Both the position numbers and the translations under genes were made by a program. Under the pieces are notes generated by a model. The model worked only from the letters and a program-made list of their open reading frames with translations, had not been told where the DNA came from and did not search any database. 64,000 bases of DNA, taken from Eustoma russellianum (taxonomy: Eukaryota > Streptophyta > Magnoliopsida > Gentianales > Gentianaceae). Each line of letters opens with the position of its first letter. Position 1 is the stretch's first letter. Below, piece by piece: positions 11,099 to 21,251 of this stretch. The stretch spans positions 24,395,882-24,459,881 of the forward strand of contig AP025048.1 in NCBI GenBank assembly GCA_036186865.1, written 5' to 3'.

Positions 11099-13243
11099 AT
11101 GGCTATTGTTTCTCACAAAGGTGAGTTGGAAGGTATGTCTACACAACGCCCTCCTCTTTTTGATGGCAATAATTTTGTTCATTGGAAACTAAGAATGAGG
11201 CTATTCTTAATGGCTATAGACATCGATTTATGGTCTATAGTTGAAGATGGGCCGTACATTCCAACAAAAGTTATACAAGTTAGTGGAGTAACTCAAGAGG
11301 TTGAAAAATATAAAAGTGAATGGTCATCGGATGAGAAAAAGAAAATATCCATGAATGCTAAAGCTATGCAATTACTTTTAAATGGACTTACAACATCTGA
11401 AGCAGGATATGTGTCAAATTGCACAAGCGCACACGACATGTGGAAATCACTTGTATTAAAGCATGAAGGTACTAGTGGTGTTAAAGAGTCAAAAATAAAC
11501 ATGCTTATGACTGAATTAGAGACTTTCAATATGTTGCCAAACGAATCCATATCATCTATGGATTTGAGGATTACTAATATTTTCAATGCCCTTGAAGCTT
11601 TAGGGAAGTCATTTTCGAACAGTGAAAAGGTTCAAAAGGTGCTACGAAGTCTCCCTGCTGAATGGGATCCAAAGGTGACTGCAATCGAGGAGACAAAGTC
11701 AATCACCAAGATGGATGAATTGATCGGGTCTCTTAAAGTCTATGAGGTAAAACTGAACCAACGAAAGTCTGAATCTTCTAAGTCATCTGGTAAGTCAATA
11801 GCTTTCAAAACAACCGAAACACATGCTAGTAACGATGATAGCAATAGTGATACTGAATTAGACGATGACTTGATATTGATCGCTAGAAAACTTAGAAAGT
11901 TTTTCAAACGTCCAAACAGGAATAGACAACGTAATTCTTCTTCTTCTTCTCAACCTAGGAAGAATAACACAAACAAATGGTATAATAAAGACTTAAAGTG
12001 TTATGAATGCGGTCAAAAAGGACATATTTCATACGACTGTCCCACGAAGAAAAATAATAATAACCACAACAATAATAAACAAGCCAAGGACAAGGAGGCT
12101 CAAGCGACAAAGACAAAGGAGTCTAAGGCAAGAAAAGAGAAACGAGCAATGAAGGTGAGCACATGGAGCGACTCATCCGACTCAGAATCCGAAACTGAGG
12201 AAGCTCAAGTCTGCTTCGTATCCAACGAGGTATGTTCTTCTTCTGATAGTGATTCTGATAGTGACATGACATTTGATGAAATGTATGAAGAATTCCTAAG
12301 AATGCATGCTCACTGTAAGAGGCTCTCTAAAGAAAAGAAGAAACTAGTTGAAGAAAATGACAAGTTGAAGACGTCCAACTTGGAATTTTCCGATCAACTA
12401 GAATCTCTTAAACAAGAGTCTACTAATACTCTTGATTCTTTAGAGAATAAAATTGAATCATATAGGAAAGATGAACAAAAGTTACAAATGGAAAATAAAA
12501 TGTTAAAATCCAAGTTAGAAAGTTGTGAAAATGAAATAGTGCAACTTAAGTCTTCTAAATTTACCTTAGGAAAAATGATAGAACAATTTAAATCTGGTGC
12601 AAACATGTTAGACACACTCATCTCTTCACAAAAGTATGAAAATGATAAAACCGGCTTAGGCTATAAAGAAGAAAATGAAAAAGTGAATAAAAAGACTAAG
12701 TTTGTTTCATCTAGTACAAAGTTGCCATATAATACAATAAAATCAACTTTGCCTGCTATATCTTCTTCTACACCTTCTTCTACTAATATCAAGGCAAAAA
12801 TGCAACATACACCCATAATAGCACACACGCATAATCATACATCTAGGCCAAATTTTGCATCTAGACAACCTAGAAACTATGCCTATATGTATACAAATGC
12901 AACTAGACATAATAAAAAGCATCCAACTTATTATGAACCTAAGTATAGGCAACACTCGTATAAGTCTTATAGAAATGCCTATGATCACACTTATACTGTG
13001 CCTTTCAAGAAACAAAATCGCATGCCTTATACACATTATAAAATTCGGCCATCCTATAATGATTATCAACCATGGCACAACATGTATAACGATGCATCTT
13101 CACTTATGTGGAATAATCATGTATATGCTTATCCTTCTTATTTTAACCATGCTAAAAATGTGCCTAAAAGGTATGTTCAAGTTTGGATACCTAAGGGTTA
13201 TCTAAACAAGAACAATGCCCCTAACATTCAAGGACCCAAATAA
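11099..13243 (+). CDS. SIRE-1 gag polyprotein
   Basis: This is the capsid/nucleocapsid protein that would form the virus-like particle packaging the element RNA. I start at 11099 (MAIVSHKGELEG): it follows the leader and matches the start of SIRE-2 gag, whereas the frame further upstream runs back through the primer-binding site. The product is 714 residues. Residues about 15-230 form the UBN2-type gag domain (PPLFDGNNFVHWKLRM near the start). A CCHC zinc knuckle sits at about 301-314 (CYECGQKGHISYDC). A long charged coiled coil covers about 397-500, and a Tyr/His/Asn-rich tail ends in a VWIPKGY motif. It is longer than most copia gags, as usual for SIRE/Maximus. It ends with TAA at 13241, and pol resumes in the same frame after a second stop. 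Confidence 0.9.
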   Translation: MAIVSHKGELEGMSTQRPPLFDGNNFVHWKLRMRLFLMAIDIDLWSIVEDGPYIPTKVIQVSGVTQEVEKYKSEWSSDEKKKISMNAKAMQLLLNGLTTSEAGYVSNCTSAHDMWKSLVLKHEGTSGVKESKINMLMTELETFNMLPNESISSMDLRITNIFNALEALGKSFSNSEKVQKVLRSLPAEWDPKVTAIEETKSITKMDELIGSLKVYEVKLNQRKSESSKSSGKSIAFKTTETHASNDDSNSDTELDDDLILIARKLRKFFKRPNRNRQRNSSSSSQPRKNNTNKWYNKDLKCYECGQKGHISYDCPTKKNNNNHNNNKQAKDKEAQATKTKESKARKEKRAMKVSTWSDSSDSESETEEAQVCFVSNEVCSSSDSDSDSDMTFDEMYEEFLRMHAHCKRLSKEKKKLVEENDKLKTSNLEFSDQLESLKQESTNTLDSLENKIESYRKDEQKLQMENKMLKSKLESCENEIVQLKSSKFTLGKMIEQFKSGANMLDTLISSQKYENDKTGLGYKEENEKVNKKTKFVSSSTKLPYNTIKSTLPAISSSTPSSTNIKAKMQHTPIIAHTHNHTSRPNFASRQPRNYAYMYTNATRHNKKHPTYYEPKYRQHSYKSYRNAYDHTYTVPFKKQNRMPYTHYKIRPSYNDYQPWHNMYNDASSLMWNNHVYAYPSYFNHAKNVPKRYVQVWIPKGYLNKNNAPNIQGPK

Positions 13244-13273
13244 AGGGTACCTAAAACTTTGTCTCCATTGTAG

Positions 13274-14569
13274 GATAAACGCAAGGAATGCAAGAAGGAG
13301 ACAAAGTCAAAGAATCTGAAAACCAAATGGTTTTTAGATAGTGGATGTTCGAGGCATATGACGGGCAACCCCAAACTATTCACGGAACTTGAACATATTG
13401 ATGGTGGAAAGGTGACATTCGGTGACAACAACAAAGGAAAAGTTGTTGGAAGAGGAACAATCGGGGACCCTAACACATTTCAAATACGAAATGTGTTATT
13501 AGTAAGCAATCTATCCTATAATTTACTTAGTATTTCTCAACTTATAGATTGTGGTTATAATGTCTCCTTTCTTCCCAATTCTTGTGATATAATAAATAAA
13601 AAGCGAGAAATAGTATTAAAAGGAAATAGAGATAGTAATATTTATACTCTTACCTTAGATAACATGTTAGATGCTAAGGTTAAGTGTCTAATATCACATG
13701 ACTTAGATGTGAATTTATGGCATAGAAGATTAGGCCATATAGGAATTTCAACCATTAGGAAATTATCTAAAAAGAATTTAATTAGAGGTATGCCTAAGTT
13801 AGACTTAGATAATTTTCAAATGTGTGAAACATGTATTAAGAGAAAACACATTAAAGAAACCTTAAAACCGAAACATGAAGTGAGTACTAGTCATGTACTA
13901 GAATTGCTTCACTTAGACTTATTTGGTCCAAGTAGGACAAGAAGTCTAGGTGGACACTACTATGTGTGTGTCATAGTAGATGATTACTCACGCTACACAT
14001 GGACATTGTTCTTAACACACAAAGACGATGCTCCATTAGCAATCGAAACCCTTATCAAGCAACTTGAAAACATTTATGAAGAAAATGTCAAAAGAATTAG
14101 AAGTGATAGAGGTGGAGAATTTAAAAACAAAGATGTAATCAAATTTTGTGAATTATATGGAATTAAACATGAATTCTCACCACCTAGAACACCACAACTC
14201 AATGGAGTTGTTGAACGTAAAAATAGAACGATTCAAGAAGTTGCTAGGACAATGCTTTGTGAAAATAAACTACCTAAATATTTATGGGCTGAAGCTGTTA
14301 GTTGTGCATGCTATATTATAAATAGGCTAACTATTAGAAAGAAATTAAATAAAACGCCTTATGAATTGCTAAAAAATAGACAACCTAAAATAGATTATCT
14401 TAAAGTATTTGGATGTAAATGTTTTGTGCTAAACACTAAGGATAATCTAGATAAATTTGAACAAAAGTCTATTGAATGCATATTTGTTGGGTATTCAACT
14501 AACTCAAGAGCATATAGGTGTTATAATCCTGCATCTAGAAAAATAATTGAATCTATACAAATTCAATGA
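13274..14569 (+). CDS. SIRE-1 pol, first part: protease and integrase
   Basis: The open frame starts after a TAG at 13271-13273 and is in the gag frame; its first ATG is at 13358, downstream of the protease active site. The DSG of the aspartic protease is at 13337-13345 (WFLDSGCSRHMTG). The integrase follows: the zinc-finger region starts at LWHRRLGH and reaches CETC, and the catalytic residues lie in LHLDLFG, RSDRGGEF and PQLNGVVERKNR. It ends with the copia-type GKCFVL/FVGYS region. Expression from gag would need read-through of two stops (13241 and 13271). At about 14550-14567 the frame closes and RT continues in another frame, so a small indel has split the polyprotein. Confidence 0.85.
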   Translation, partial: DKRKECKKETKSKNLKTKWFLDSGCSRHMTGNPKLFTELEHIDGGKVTFGDNNKGKVVGRGTIGDPNTFQIRNVLLVSNLSYNLLSISQLIDCGYNVSFLPNSCDIINKKREIVLKGNRDSNIYTLTLDNMLDAKVKCLISHDLDVNLWHRRLGHIGISTIRKLSKKNLIRGMPKLDLDNFQMCETCIKRKHIKETLKPKHEVSTSHVLELLHLDLFGPSRTRSLGGHYYVCVIVDDYSRYTWTLFLTHKDDAPLAIETLIKQLENIYEENVKRIRSDRGGEFKNKDVIKFCELYGIKHEFSPPRTPQLNGVVERKNRTIQEVARTMLCENKLPKYLWAEAVSCACYIINRLTIRKKLNKTPYELLKNRQPKIDYLKVFGCKCFVLNTKDNLDKFEQKSIECIFVGYSTNSRAYRCYNPASRKIIESIQIQ

Positions 14570-16478
14570 AAATGCATGCTTCGAAGTTAGTGATAAACAT
14601 CAACATAAACAAGAAACAAATGTTGAAAATATGTTTGATGATGATGTAATACTTGAGCCTGTACTTGATCATCTAGAACCAACTCCCCCTGAACAAGACA
14701 TGCATGAACCCTTAGGTGATATAAATGAAGAAACTTTGCAATTGGAAGATAATGTAACTAATGATCCAGTTACATATGATAATGTTCACACTAATGAAAC
14801 ATTTGAACAAGATGAGGGTGAACCTAGTCGATCTAGGAATTGGTGGCACCCTAGAGAATTAATCATTGGGGATCCAAGTGTTGGGGTTAGAACACGCAGA
14901 AATATAAGTCAACTTGAAGGACATAGCTTAATCTCACAATTAGAACCTAAGAATGTAAAGGAAGCCTTAGGTGACATAACATGGATAGAAGATATGCATG
15001 AGGAATTGAACCAATTCACAAGGAACAATGTGTGGGACTTAGTACCTAAACTTGAAGATAAGTCTATCATAGGAACTAAATGGGTGTTTAGGAATAAGAT
15101 GGACGAACAAGGAAACATTACAAGAAATAAGGCTAGACTAGTCGCACAAGGTTATAATCAACAAGAAGGTATAGATTATGAAGAAACCTTTGCACCCGTT
15201 GCACGACTAGAAGCAATTAGATTATTACTTGCAATTGCAAGTCTAAGCAATATTAAGCTCTTCCAAATGGATGTCAAGAGTGCATTCTTGAATGGATACA
15301 TCCAAGAAGAGGTGTTTGTCAAACAACCCCCTGGATTCGAAGATCCAAAGAATCCTAACCATGTGTACAAGCTTAAGAAAGCTTTATATGGTTTGAAACA
15401 AGCTCCAAGAGCTTGGTATGATAGATTTGCAAACTTTCTTATTGCAAATAATTATCAAAGGGGAACTATAGACAACACATTATTCCTAAAAAGAAAAGGC
15501 AATGATTTGTTAATAGTTCAAATATATGTAGACGATATTATCTTTGGTTCAACTAAGCCTACCTTAGTAAAAGACTTCGAAGAATGTATGAAGTCAGAGT
15601 TTGAAATGTCAATGGTAGGAGAGTTGAATTATTTCTTAGGACTTCAAATCAAACAAACCCCTCAAGGAATTCACATTAGCCAACTTAAGTATGTCAATGA
15701 TATGATTAAGAAGTTTGGTTTTGAAGAATTGAAACCTACAACTACCCCCATGAGTATTAGTACCAAACTTGATAAGGATGAAAATGGTAAACCTTTTGAT
15801 GACACACTCTATAGGTCTATGATTGGCTCATTGTTATACTTAACTGCATCAAGACCTGATATTATGTTTAGTGTGTGTATGTGTGCTAGGTTTCAATCTT
15901 GTCCTAAGGTATCACATTATAATGCAGTGAAAAAGATCTTTAGATATCTTAAGCATACACCTCACTTAGGACTGTGGTATGATAGAAACGCTAAGTTGGA
16001 ATTACACGCATATAGTGATGCTGATTATGGTGGTTGCAAATTAGATAGAAAATCCACTAGCAGTACATGTCAATTCATAGGAACCAACTTGATTTCTTGG
16101 TTTTCTAAAAAGCAAGCTAGTGTAGCTCTTTCTACCACTGAAGCCGAGTATATTGCTTTGAGTTTATGTACTACCCAAATACTTTGGCTTAAACAGCAAC
16201 TTAGTGATTTTGGCATTAAAATGAAAAAGATTCCAATTTTCTGCGATAGCACAAGTGCAATCAATCTTTCCCGGAATTCGGTGCTTCATTCTAAGGCCAA
16301 ACACATTGAGGTGCGATACCACTTTCTTCGTGATCATGTTCAAAATGAGGACATAGTGATAAACCATATAAGAACTGATTACCAAATCGCTGATATCTTT
16401 ACCAAACCCCTTAATCAAGCCACGTTTGAAAACTTGCGTGCCAAGTTAGGAATGATGACTTACGATACCATTGTATAG
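14547..16478 (+). CDS. SIRE-1 pol, second part: reverse transcriptase and RNase H
   Basis: The frame is open over 643 codons with no convincing ATG at its beginning (14547 is TTG), because it continues the integrase frame after a frameshift. An acidic linker comes first. RT runs from about residue 150 (NNVWDLVP, then KWVFRNKMDEQG) through DVKSAFLNGY to the catalytic YVDD at about 328. RNase H shows YSDADYGG at about 489, STTEAEY and CDSTSAIN, and the end has DIFTKPLNQATFENLR. All catalytic motifs look intact. RT copies the element RNA in the cytoplasmic particle and RNase H removes the template. Because of the frameshift the element probably cannot make a single pol polyprotein, though it could move with proteins supplied in trans. 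Confidence 0.88.
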   Translation: MNLYKFNENACFEVSDKHQHKQETNVENMFDDDVILEPVLDHLEPTPPEQDMHEPLGDINEETLQLEDNVTNDPVTYDNVHTNETFEQDEGEPSRSRNWWHPRELIIGDPSVGVRTRRNISQLEGHSLISQLEPKNVKEALGDITWIEDMHEELNQFTRNNVWDLVPKLEDKSIIGTKWVFRNKMDEQGNITRNKARLVAQGYNQQEGIDYEETFAPVARLEAIRLLLAIASLSNIKLFQMDVKSAFLNGYIQEEVFVKQPPGFEDPKNPNHVYKLKKALYGLKQAPRAWYDRFANFLIANNYQRGTIDNTLFLKRKGNDLLIVQIYVDDIIFGSTKPTLVKDFEECMKSEFEMSMVGELNYFLGLQIKQTPQGIHISQLKYVNDMIKKFGFEELKPTTTPMSISTKLDKDENGKPFDDTLYRSMIGSLLYLTASRPDIMFSVCMCARFQSCPKVSHYNAVKKIFRYLKHTPHLGLWYDRNAKLELHAYSDADYGGCKLDRKSTSSTCQFIGTNLISWFSKKQASVALSTTEAEYIALSLCTTQILWLKQQLSDFGIKMKKIPIFCDSTSAINLSRNSVLHSKAKHIEVRYHFLRDHVQNEDIVINHIRTDYQIADIFTKPLNQATFENLRAKLGMMTYDTIV

Positions 16479-16742
16479 TTCTATCTTTTGCATGATTTGC
16501 AAAATAAAGGGGGAGATAGAATAAGCACATGATTTTAGATTTTAGTTGGTAAGTCATCATTTGGTATGAAATGATAAGTTTCAATTGGTTATGAGTTGAG
16601 TATAGGTTAAGGGGGAGAGTATGAGTTGAGGGGGAGCAACATACTATTTAAAAGTTGAAAACATTTGGTGAAACTTTTGGTTAAGAGTTGTGACATTAAA
16701 ATCATGTAAGGTTATTTTGAAAATCATCCAAAAGGGGGAGAA
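16479..16742 (+). other. 3' noncoding region and polypurine tract of SIRE-1
   Basis: This repeats 8174-8437. It carries the purine runs and ends AAAGGGGGAGAA before the LTR at 16743. No envelope-like open frame is present. Confidence 0.75.
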
Positions 16743-19282
16743 TGTTGAGAAATATGTTTGGATAATTTTCAAAGTCATGATTTTAAGTGTTTAATACTTA
16801 AAAATGTCATACATGGTGTTATATGTGATTAAAAGTTAAAAAAGTTGACATCGGTCTCTCAGGTTGTTGTACATCGATCGATGTCTAGAGTTTTTAGAAA
16901 TAATTTTCTAAAATGTGATAAAATGGTTGTTTTCATTTGTACATGATTTATACATGTTCATTATGTGCTTATTTTGTGTTTTTGGTGACTATTATTGTCT
17001 TGTGACTAACATGCCTTGGAAGTTTCTACAACTTACCAAAAAGGGCAAAATTGGTATTTTGAGTTTTGTAGGAACATGATATGGTGGAAATATTTCAAGA
17101 GCACATTCTTATACTATTTATCATGACTAAGTTGGTATCATGATTATTTCTGACCATCAGGGTCATTTCTGGAGTTTTCTCACACCAGGGGTATTTTGGT
17201 CATTTTACCCCCAAGGGTATTTTTGGTATTTTCACTCAAGGAATCTCTTGAGCATATTATTATCTTCATTCTGGAGCTATGTTATTGTTAGTTTGAAGAT
17301 TATATGGTGATCTTATATCTTATTCTCTCAACCGATGATATTATTGACTATAGCTGGATATGTGACGATTTGAGATGTCACATTCTATTTTTTCTTGAAG
17401 ACACTCTTATATATGTTATAAGAGAACATTTATCATCATTTTTCAGAGATGTTAAAGGTGTCAAAGATGTGGAAATGATCTCAACATATAAGAAGAAATA
17501 TTGGGGAATTTCGGTGTTACACGTTGATATAATCTTGTCAAGTGTTATCTATTTATTTCTTCTTCAAAAATCTGAGTTGATACACTTATATATATGTGGA
17601 AAAACGTGATTGATAAGGTGGATATGATGTGGAGTTCATTTTATGAGTTGGAGACAAGTGGACCAACCAAAAAGGAGCTAGTTGGCAAAATTGCCAACTT
17701 GGAATTTGCTAAAAATAGCCAACGGATATATTAGTTTTCTTGGGTATTTTCAGAAGATTTTTGAAGTCAAATGAAGACTTCACATGTCCTATTATGTTGC
17801 TTGAAGTTGAGGATAATTTGGTGGTATTATCCTTTCTTATTTTATTAAGAAAAAATCAAAGTTTTTTTGGAAAATGTTAAGTGTAACCAACGGCTACACT
17901 TCACCTTTGGAGCTGAATTTGAAGTTTGAAAATGTTCAAGCTCACATGCCTATTCTTGTGCCAAGAAGTTGAGGAATTATCTTCTCTTATTATCTATTCT
18001 TGCTAATGATAATTCAAGACAATTCCAAGTCATTTTTTAATTGAAAATTTCAGCCACATAAAGTTGCCAAGGTGGACCAATCATTGTGTTTTATTTTGCC
18101 AAGTGTACAAAGCCAACCAATGATGAGAAGACATTTGGAGTTGATGATGAAGATGATGACACATTGGCATTCTTATCTTCAAGGCTCAAATCACACTATA
18201 AATAGAGGCATTGGTGAAGAAGATGAAACACACTTGAAGCTCACAAGCATTCTATAGCTTTCATATTCATCTTCTTGTTCTTGTTGTTGTATTTTGTTGT
18301 AGCAAAGGTGTTCTTGATATTTTTGTTGTGCTACAAGCCTCTTGAGCTTCATTTGTAAGATTGATTAGCCATCTTTATAAGGCTACATCAATAGGTGTTA
18401 GAGGAGTTGCAACTAAGTGTTGCTTAAAAGGTGATTGTCCAAGTCTTGAGTAGGGTTGGTGTATAACCCAAGGATCAAGCTTGGCTCTTGTTTTAAGGTG
18501 CTCATTTCATAGTGAAATCCAAGGAAAGGTGTTCCTTGGGACTGGAGTAGGTCACATTGACCGAACCAGGATAAATCCTCGGTGTTCTTCTCTTGTTTCT
18601 TTATTTCTGTTTTCTGCCCGTTTTTGACTGCAGTTTTCACTCAACTTCACGCAATTTGAAAAAATAGCTAAACATTTTCAAAATTCGTGATGTTTGGTGG
18701 AGTTATACTTCAGACTGTTAGCTTTCATTTGCAACAAGAATAACTTGATTTGAGCAAGGGAAAGTTAGTCTTCCAGTCTTTGCAAGATAACTGCTCCAAT
18801 CTGGCTGCAATCTGACCAGTTTTGAGAAAACTTAAATTCTGTATTTTTCAAGAATTGTTTAAGGTCAGGTCCTTTTGGAAACTTCATCTACACATCTTAA
18901 GGTGTGTTTTGATATAAAGATCAACCTGTTTGGTTGAGTATTCAAAGAGAAACACTATTTTCAAAATCAGCAACATTCTGTCCAATTCTGTCCAGATTGA
19001 CCATCTGAATCTTTTTATTTGTTTGAAGGGTCAAACGATCTTCTTTTTGTCTGATTTTTGGACAGAGTCTTTTTAACTCATTGAAGTTCAATTCTGAAAA
19101 GTTTCATAATTTTTGGAGTTGTGTACAATTATTTGTGAATTTTTGAAAAACGGGTTCTAAATCTGAGGTGGTCTCAGATTCTGTTTTCAAAGAGGATTTT
19201 AACAAAGGGTTGTAGTGTAATTTCCGCTAACCACTATTCACCCCCCCTCTAGTGGTGTTTATTGCAGGTGCACGATCCAACA
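16743..19282 (+). repeat. SIRE-1 LTR, right (2540 bp)
   Basis: The right LTR starts TGTTGAGAAATATG and ends CGATCCAACA at 19282; gypsy LTR sequence resumes at 19283 with TATCC. It has the same TATA box (18197-18206) and CATCGATCGATG palindrome (near 16873) as the left copy. The few differences between the copies point to a very recent insertion. The target duplication cannot be checked because the left end of the tandem is truncated. Confidence 0.92.
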
Positions 19283-21251
19283 TATCCAGATTCCATACTT
19301 ATTATAAAGTCACCTTTGCATCATACCAAACAGTTTGTAGATAGTAAACCAAGCAAGTGTCATATATGCACAAAACAAGTGTTCTTCCTTGAAATCAATA
19401 CTCACCTCCCTTTCCATCCTTTAGGCCGAAACATATGTGGTACCTTAGCCACATTTTACAACATGTATTCAAGCTTGCAACACATTCAAGAGTCCTTTTT
19501 AGTCTAATCTTGCAACAACTTCATAAAAACTCATATCCATCACATGCATGCTTTTCCTAGGACCTTTGAAGTTACAACCAAGGATTAATCTTGCCTAGGC
19601 TCACTTAGGTAAATCTTATTTCATCTTAAATCAGCCTCTTACTATATTGCATGTAAGAAAAGACTCCATCTTTGAAAGAATAAATCACATGCAAGGCATT
19701 ATTCTTAATGAATCACTAAGATATAATCTTAAACTTAAGATATTCAACTAAAGATCATATCTTTAGAACTTTTAATCATTCAAGTCACTAATTCTTTAAG
19801 CAAGTCATGAAAGATTAGTGTATACTTGCCTCTTCAAGCTAAAGCTTTTGTCTTAGCTTGGATATGGAATGAGATGGGTTGAAACCTTTCTCCTCCTTCA
19901 CTCTTGAGCACGCGGTTGGAATAAGGAAGAAAAAAAGAATGTTAGTCATTAATCCCACCATGAAAATAGGGCTATTTTGAGTTTAGATTTTCTTACCAAC
20001 TTGAATCTTGAATGGGGGTTGAGATGAATCCACCCTACTAAGAAGCTATTCCCCCTTGGTACCTTCGAAAATCTTCACCTAGTGACTTCTTGGGGGTCAC
20101 GGTTTCCTCAAGAAGAATAGGGTATTAATGTGAGTTTCAATATTTTGTCATGAAGAATATGCTTAAGAAACTTGAAGTGAGGCTTACCTAGATGATTCTT
20201 GAGCTTGAAGATGGTTCTTGGACCTCTTCACTAGCCGTATACTACAAGGGGAAATAGGGAAGTCTCTTTGCTCCATTGTGTCTTCTTGGGAGTTGAATGT
20301 TCTAGAGTTGCTTTGAAGATGAAATTCGAGTTAGAACTCCTAGCTCCAATGATGAGGGCCGAAAGTTGGGTGTAGTTGGGAGATAGAAAAATTGTTTAAG
20401 TGTTGGCTTGAAGGCTTCTTGAGAGTTGAGTGTTTTTAAAATTGCTTTGAGAAAATTTTCCTTCCCTAGGCTAGGGAATGCCGTGGGTTATGTGGGAGGG
20501 GAAGGGAATTTACTATAGTTTAGTTAGGCTACTAGAATTAATTAGCCTTGGCTACATTTAAAGCAACTATAGTTACTTTTAGGTCTACCATGGTTACTTT
20601 ATTTCAACTATAGTTACTTTATGTCAACTATAGTTACTTTATGCCAACTATAGTTACTTTATGTCTACTATAGTTACTTTATGGCTAACTTAGGTTACTT
20701 TACCCAACTAGTGTTACTTCCTTAACCTTGTAGTAAATATTAAGTAACCATGGTAATCTTTCTTGGTCAACTTTGGGGGCGATTTTTCCTTATGCTTAGG
20801 GGATCCTTTATCATGCTTAATTTTTCGTATATGAAGAGTTATGTGGATAATGGTCCCCTAATTAATTGATAATTTCTCCATTTCTTGTTTTAGAATAAGA
20901 TTAGGAAATTCTTAATTCCTCATGGCTAAGGGCCGAAATTTGTGTAGTAATTGGGGAAAAATTGTCCACTACTTACAATTCCTTAATTCCCTTTTGGGCT
21001 TATTTTAGGGAGGCCTTTAAAATTAAACTCTCCTATAATTTGGGAAAACCCCTTTAAGACCCTTTCCAAACCTTGTGGCCGAAATTTTCTTAAGCCCCTT
21101 TGGGTGAATTTGAATTGGTCATGGTCCATATCTCATTCTTGAATAATTATATTGTTTGCTTATCAACATAAAATGCACTTGAAGGATACCACTTATTAAT
21201 TTACTCACACGAGTCTTCAAGTACAATATGACTTTTCGTCGGGGTACAACA
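19283..21251 (-). repeat. 5'-proximal part of the gypsy 5' LTR
   Basis: Bases 19816-21251 match 1-1435, including the 20-bp tandem array at 20564-20720. Bases 19283-19815 have no counterpart in the window because the other LTR leaves it. The LTR terminus is at 21251 (TGTTGTACCCC on the minus strand) and the outer flank is GTCAT. No coding region is present. Confidence 0.7.
20564..20720. repeat. 20-bp tandem array, second LTR copy
   Basis: The same CAACTATAGTTACTTTATGT-type units as at 748-904 are present, with the same order of variant units. Confidence 0.85.

Larger units (their letters stand above)
7409..19282 (+). mobile_element. tandem SIRE/Maximus-type copia block (truncated copy plus full copy sharing an LTR)
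   Basis: The block consists of a pol tail and 3' noncoding region (7409-8437), an LTR (8438-10975), a full internal region (10976-16742) and an LTR (16743-19282). Bases 7409-10975 repeat 15714-19282 with only a handful of differences. A single element would begin at the first LTR, so the extra pol tail belongs to a second copy joined through the shared LTR. The left boundary at 7409 falls inside pol, not at an LTR end, so the outer part of that copy was lost. The insertion lies in the gypsy 5' LTR. Gag architecture and integrase resemble the SIRE/Maximus lineage. Confidence 0.85.
1..21251 (-). mobile_element. Ty3-gypsy chromovirus (Tekay/Del-like), minus strand, interrupted by a copia block
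   Basis: On the minus strand the parts lie in the order expected of one element. The 5' LTR starts at 21251 (TGTTGTACCCC) and ends at 4426 (GGGGTGCTACA). A primer-binding site complementary to initiator tRNA-Met is at 4412-4423. An eroded internal region follows, then a polypurine tract at 1436-1449. A second LTR copy starts at 1435 and leaves the window at base 1. Bases 1-1435 match 19816-21251 almost perfectly. The 5' LTR is split by the SIRE-type block at 7409-19282. Joining 19283-21251 with 4426-7408 into one LTR is inferred from the complementary termini and the order of parts; I cannot prove it because the other LTR is cut off. The target-site duplication lies outside the window. Confidence 0.65.

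Noticed and set aside
19262..19507. 81-codon frame across the SIRE-1/gypsy joint
   Set aside because: It starts in the LTR end and runs into LTR sequence of another element, so it is fortuitous.
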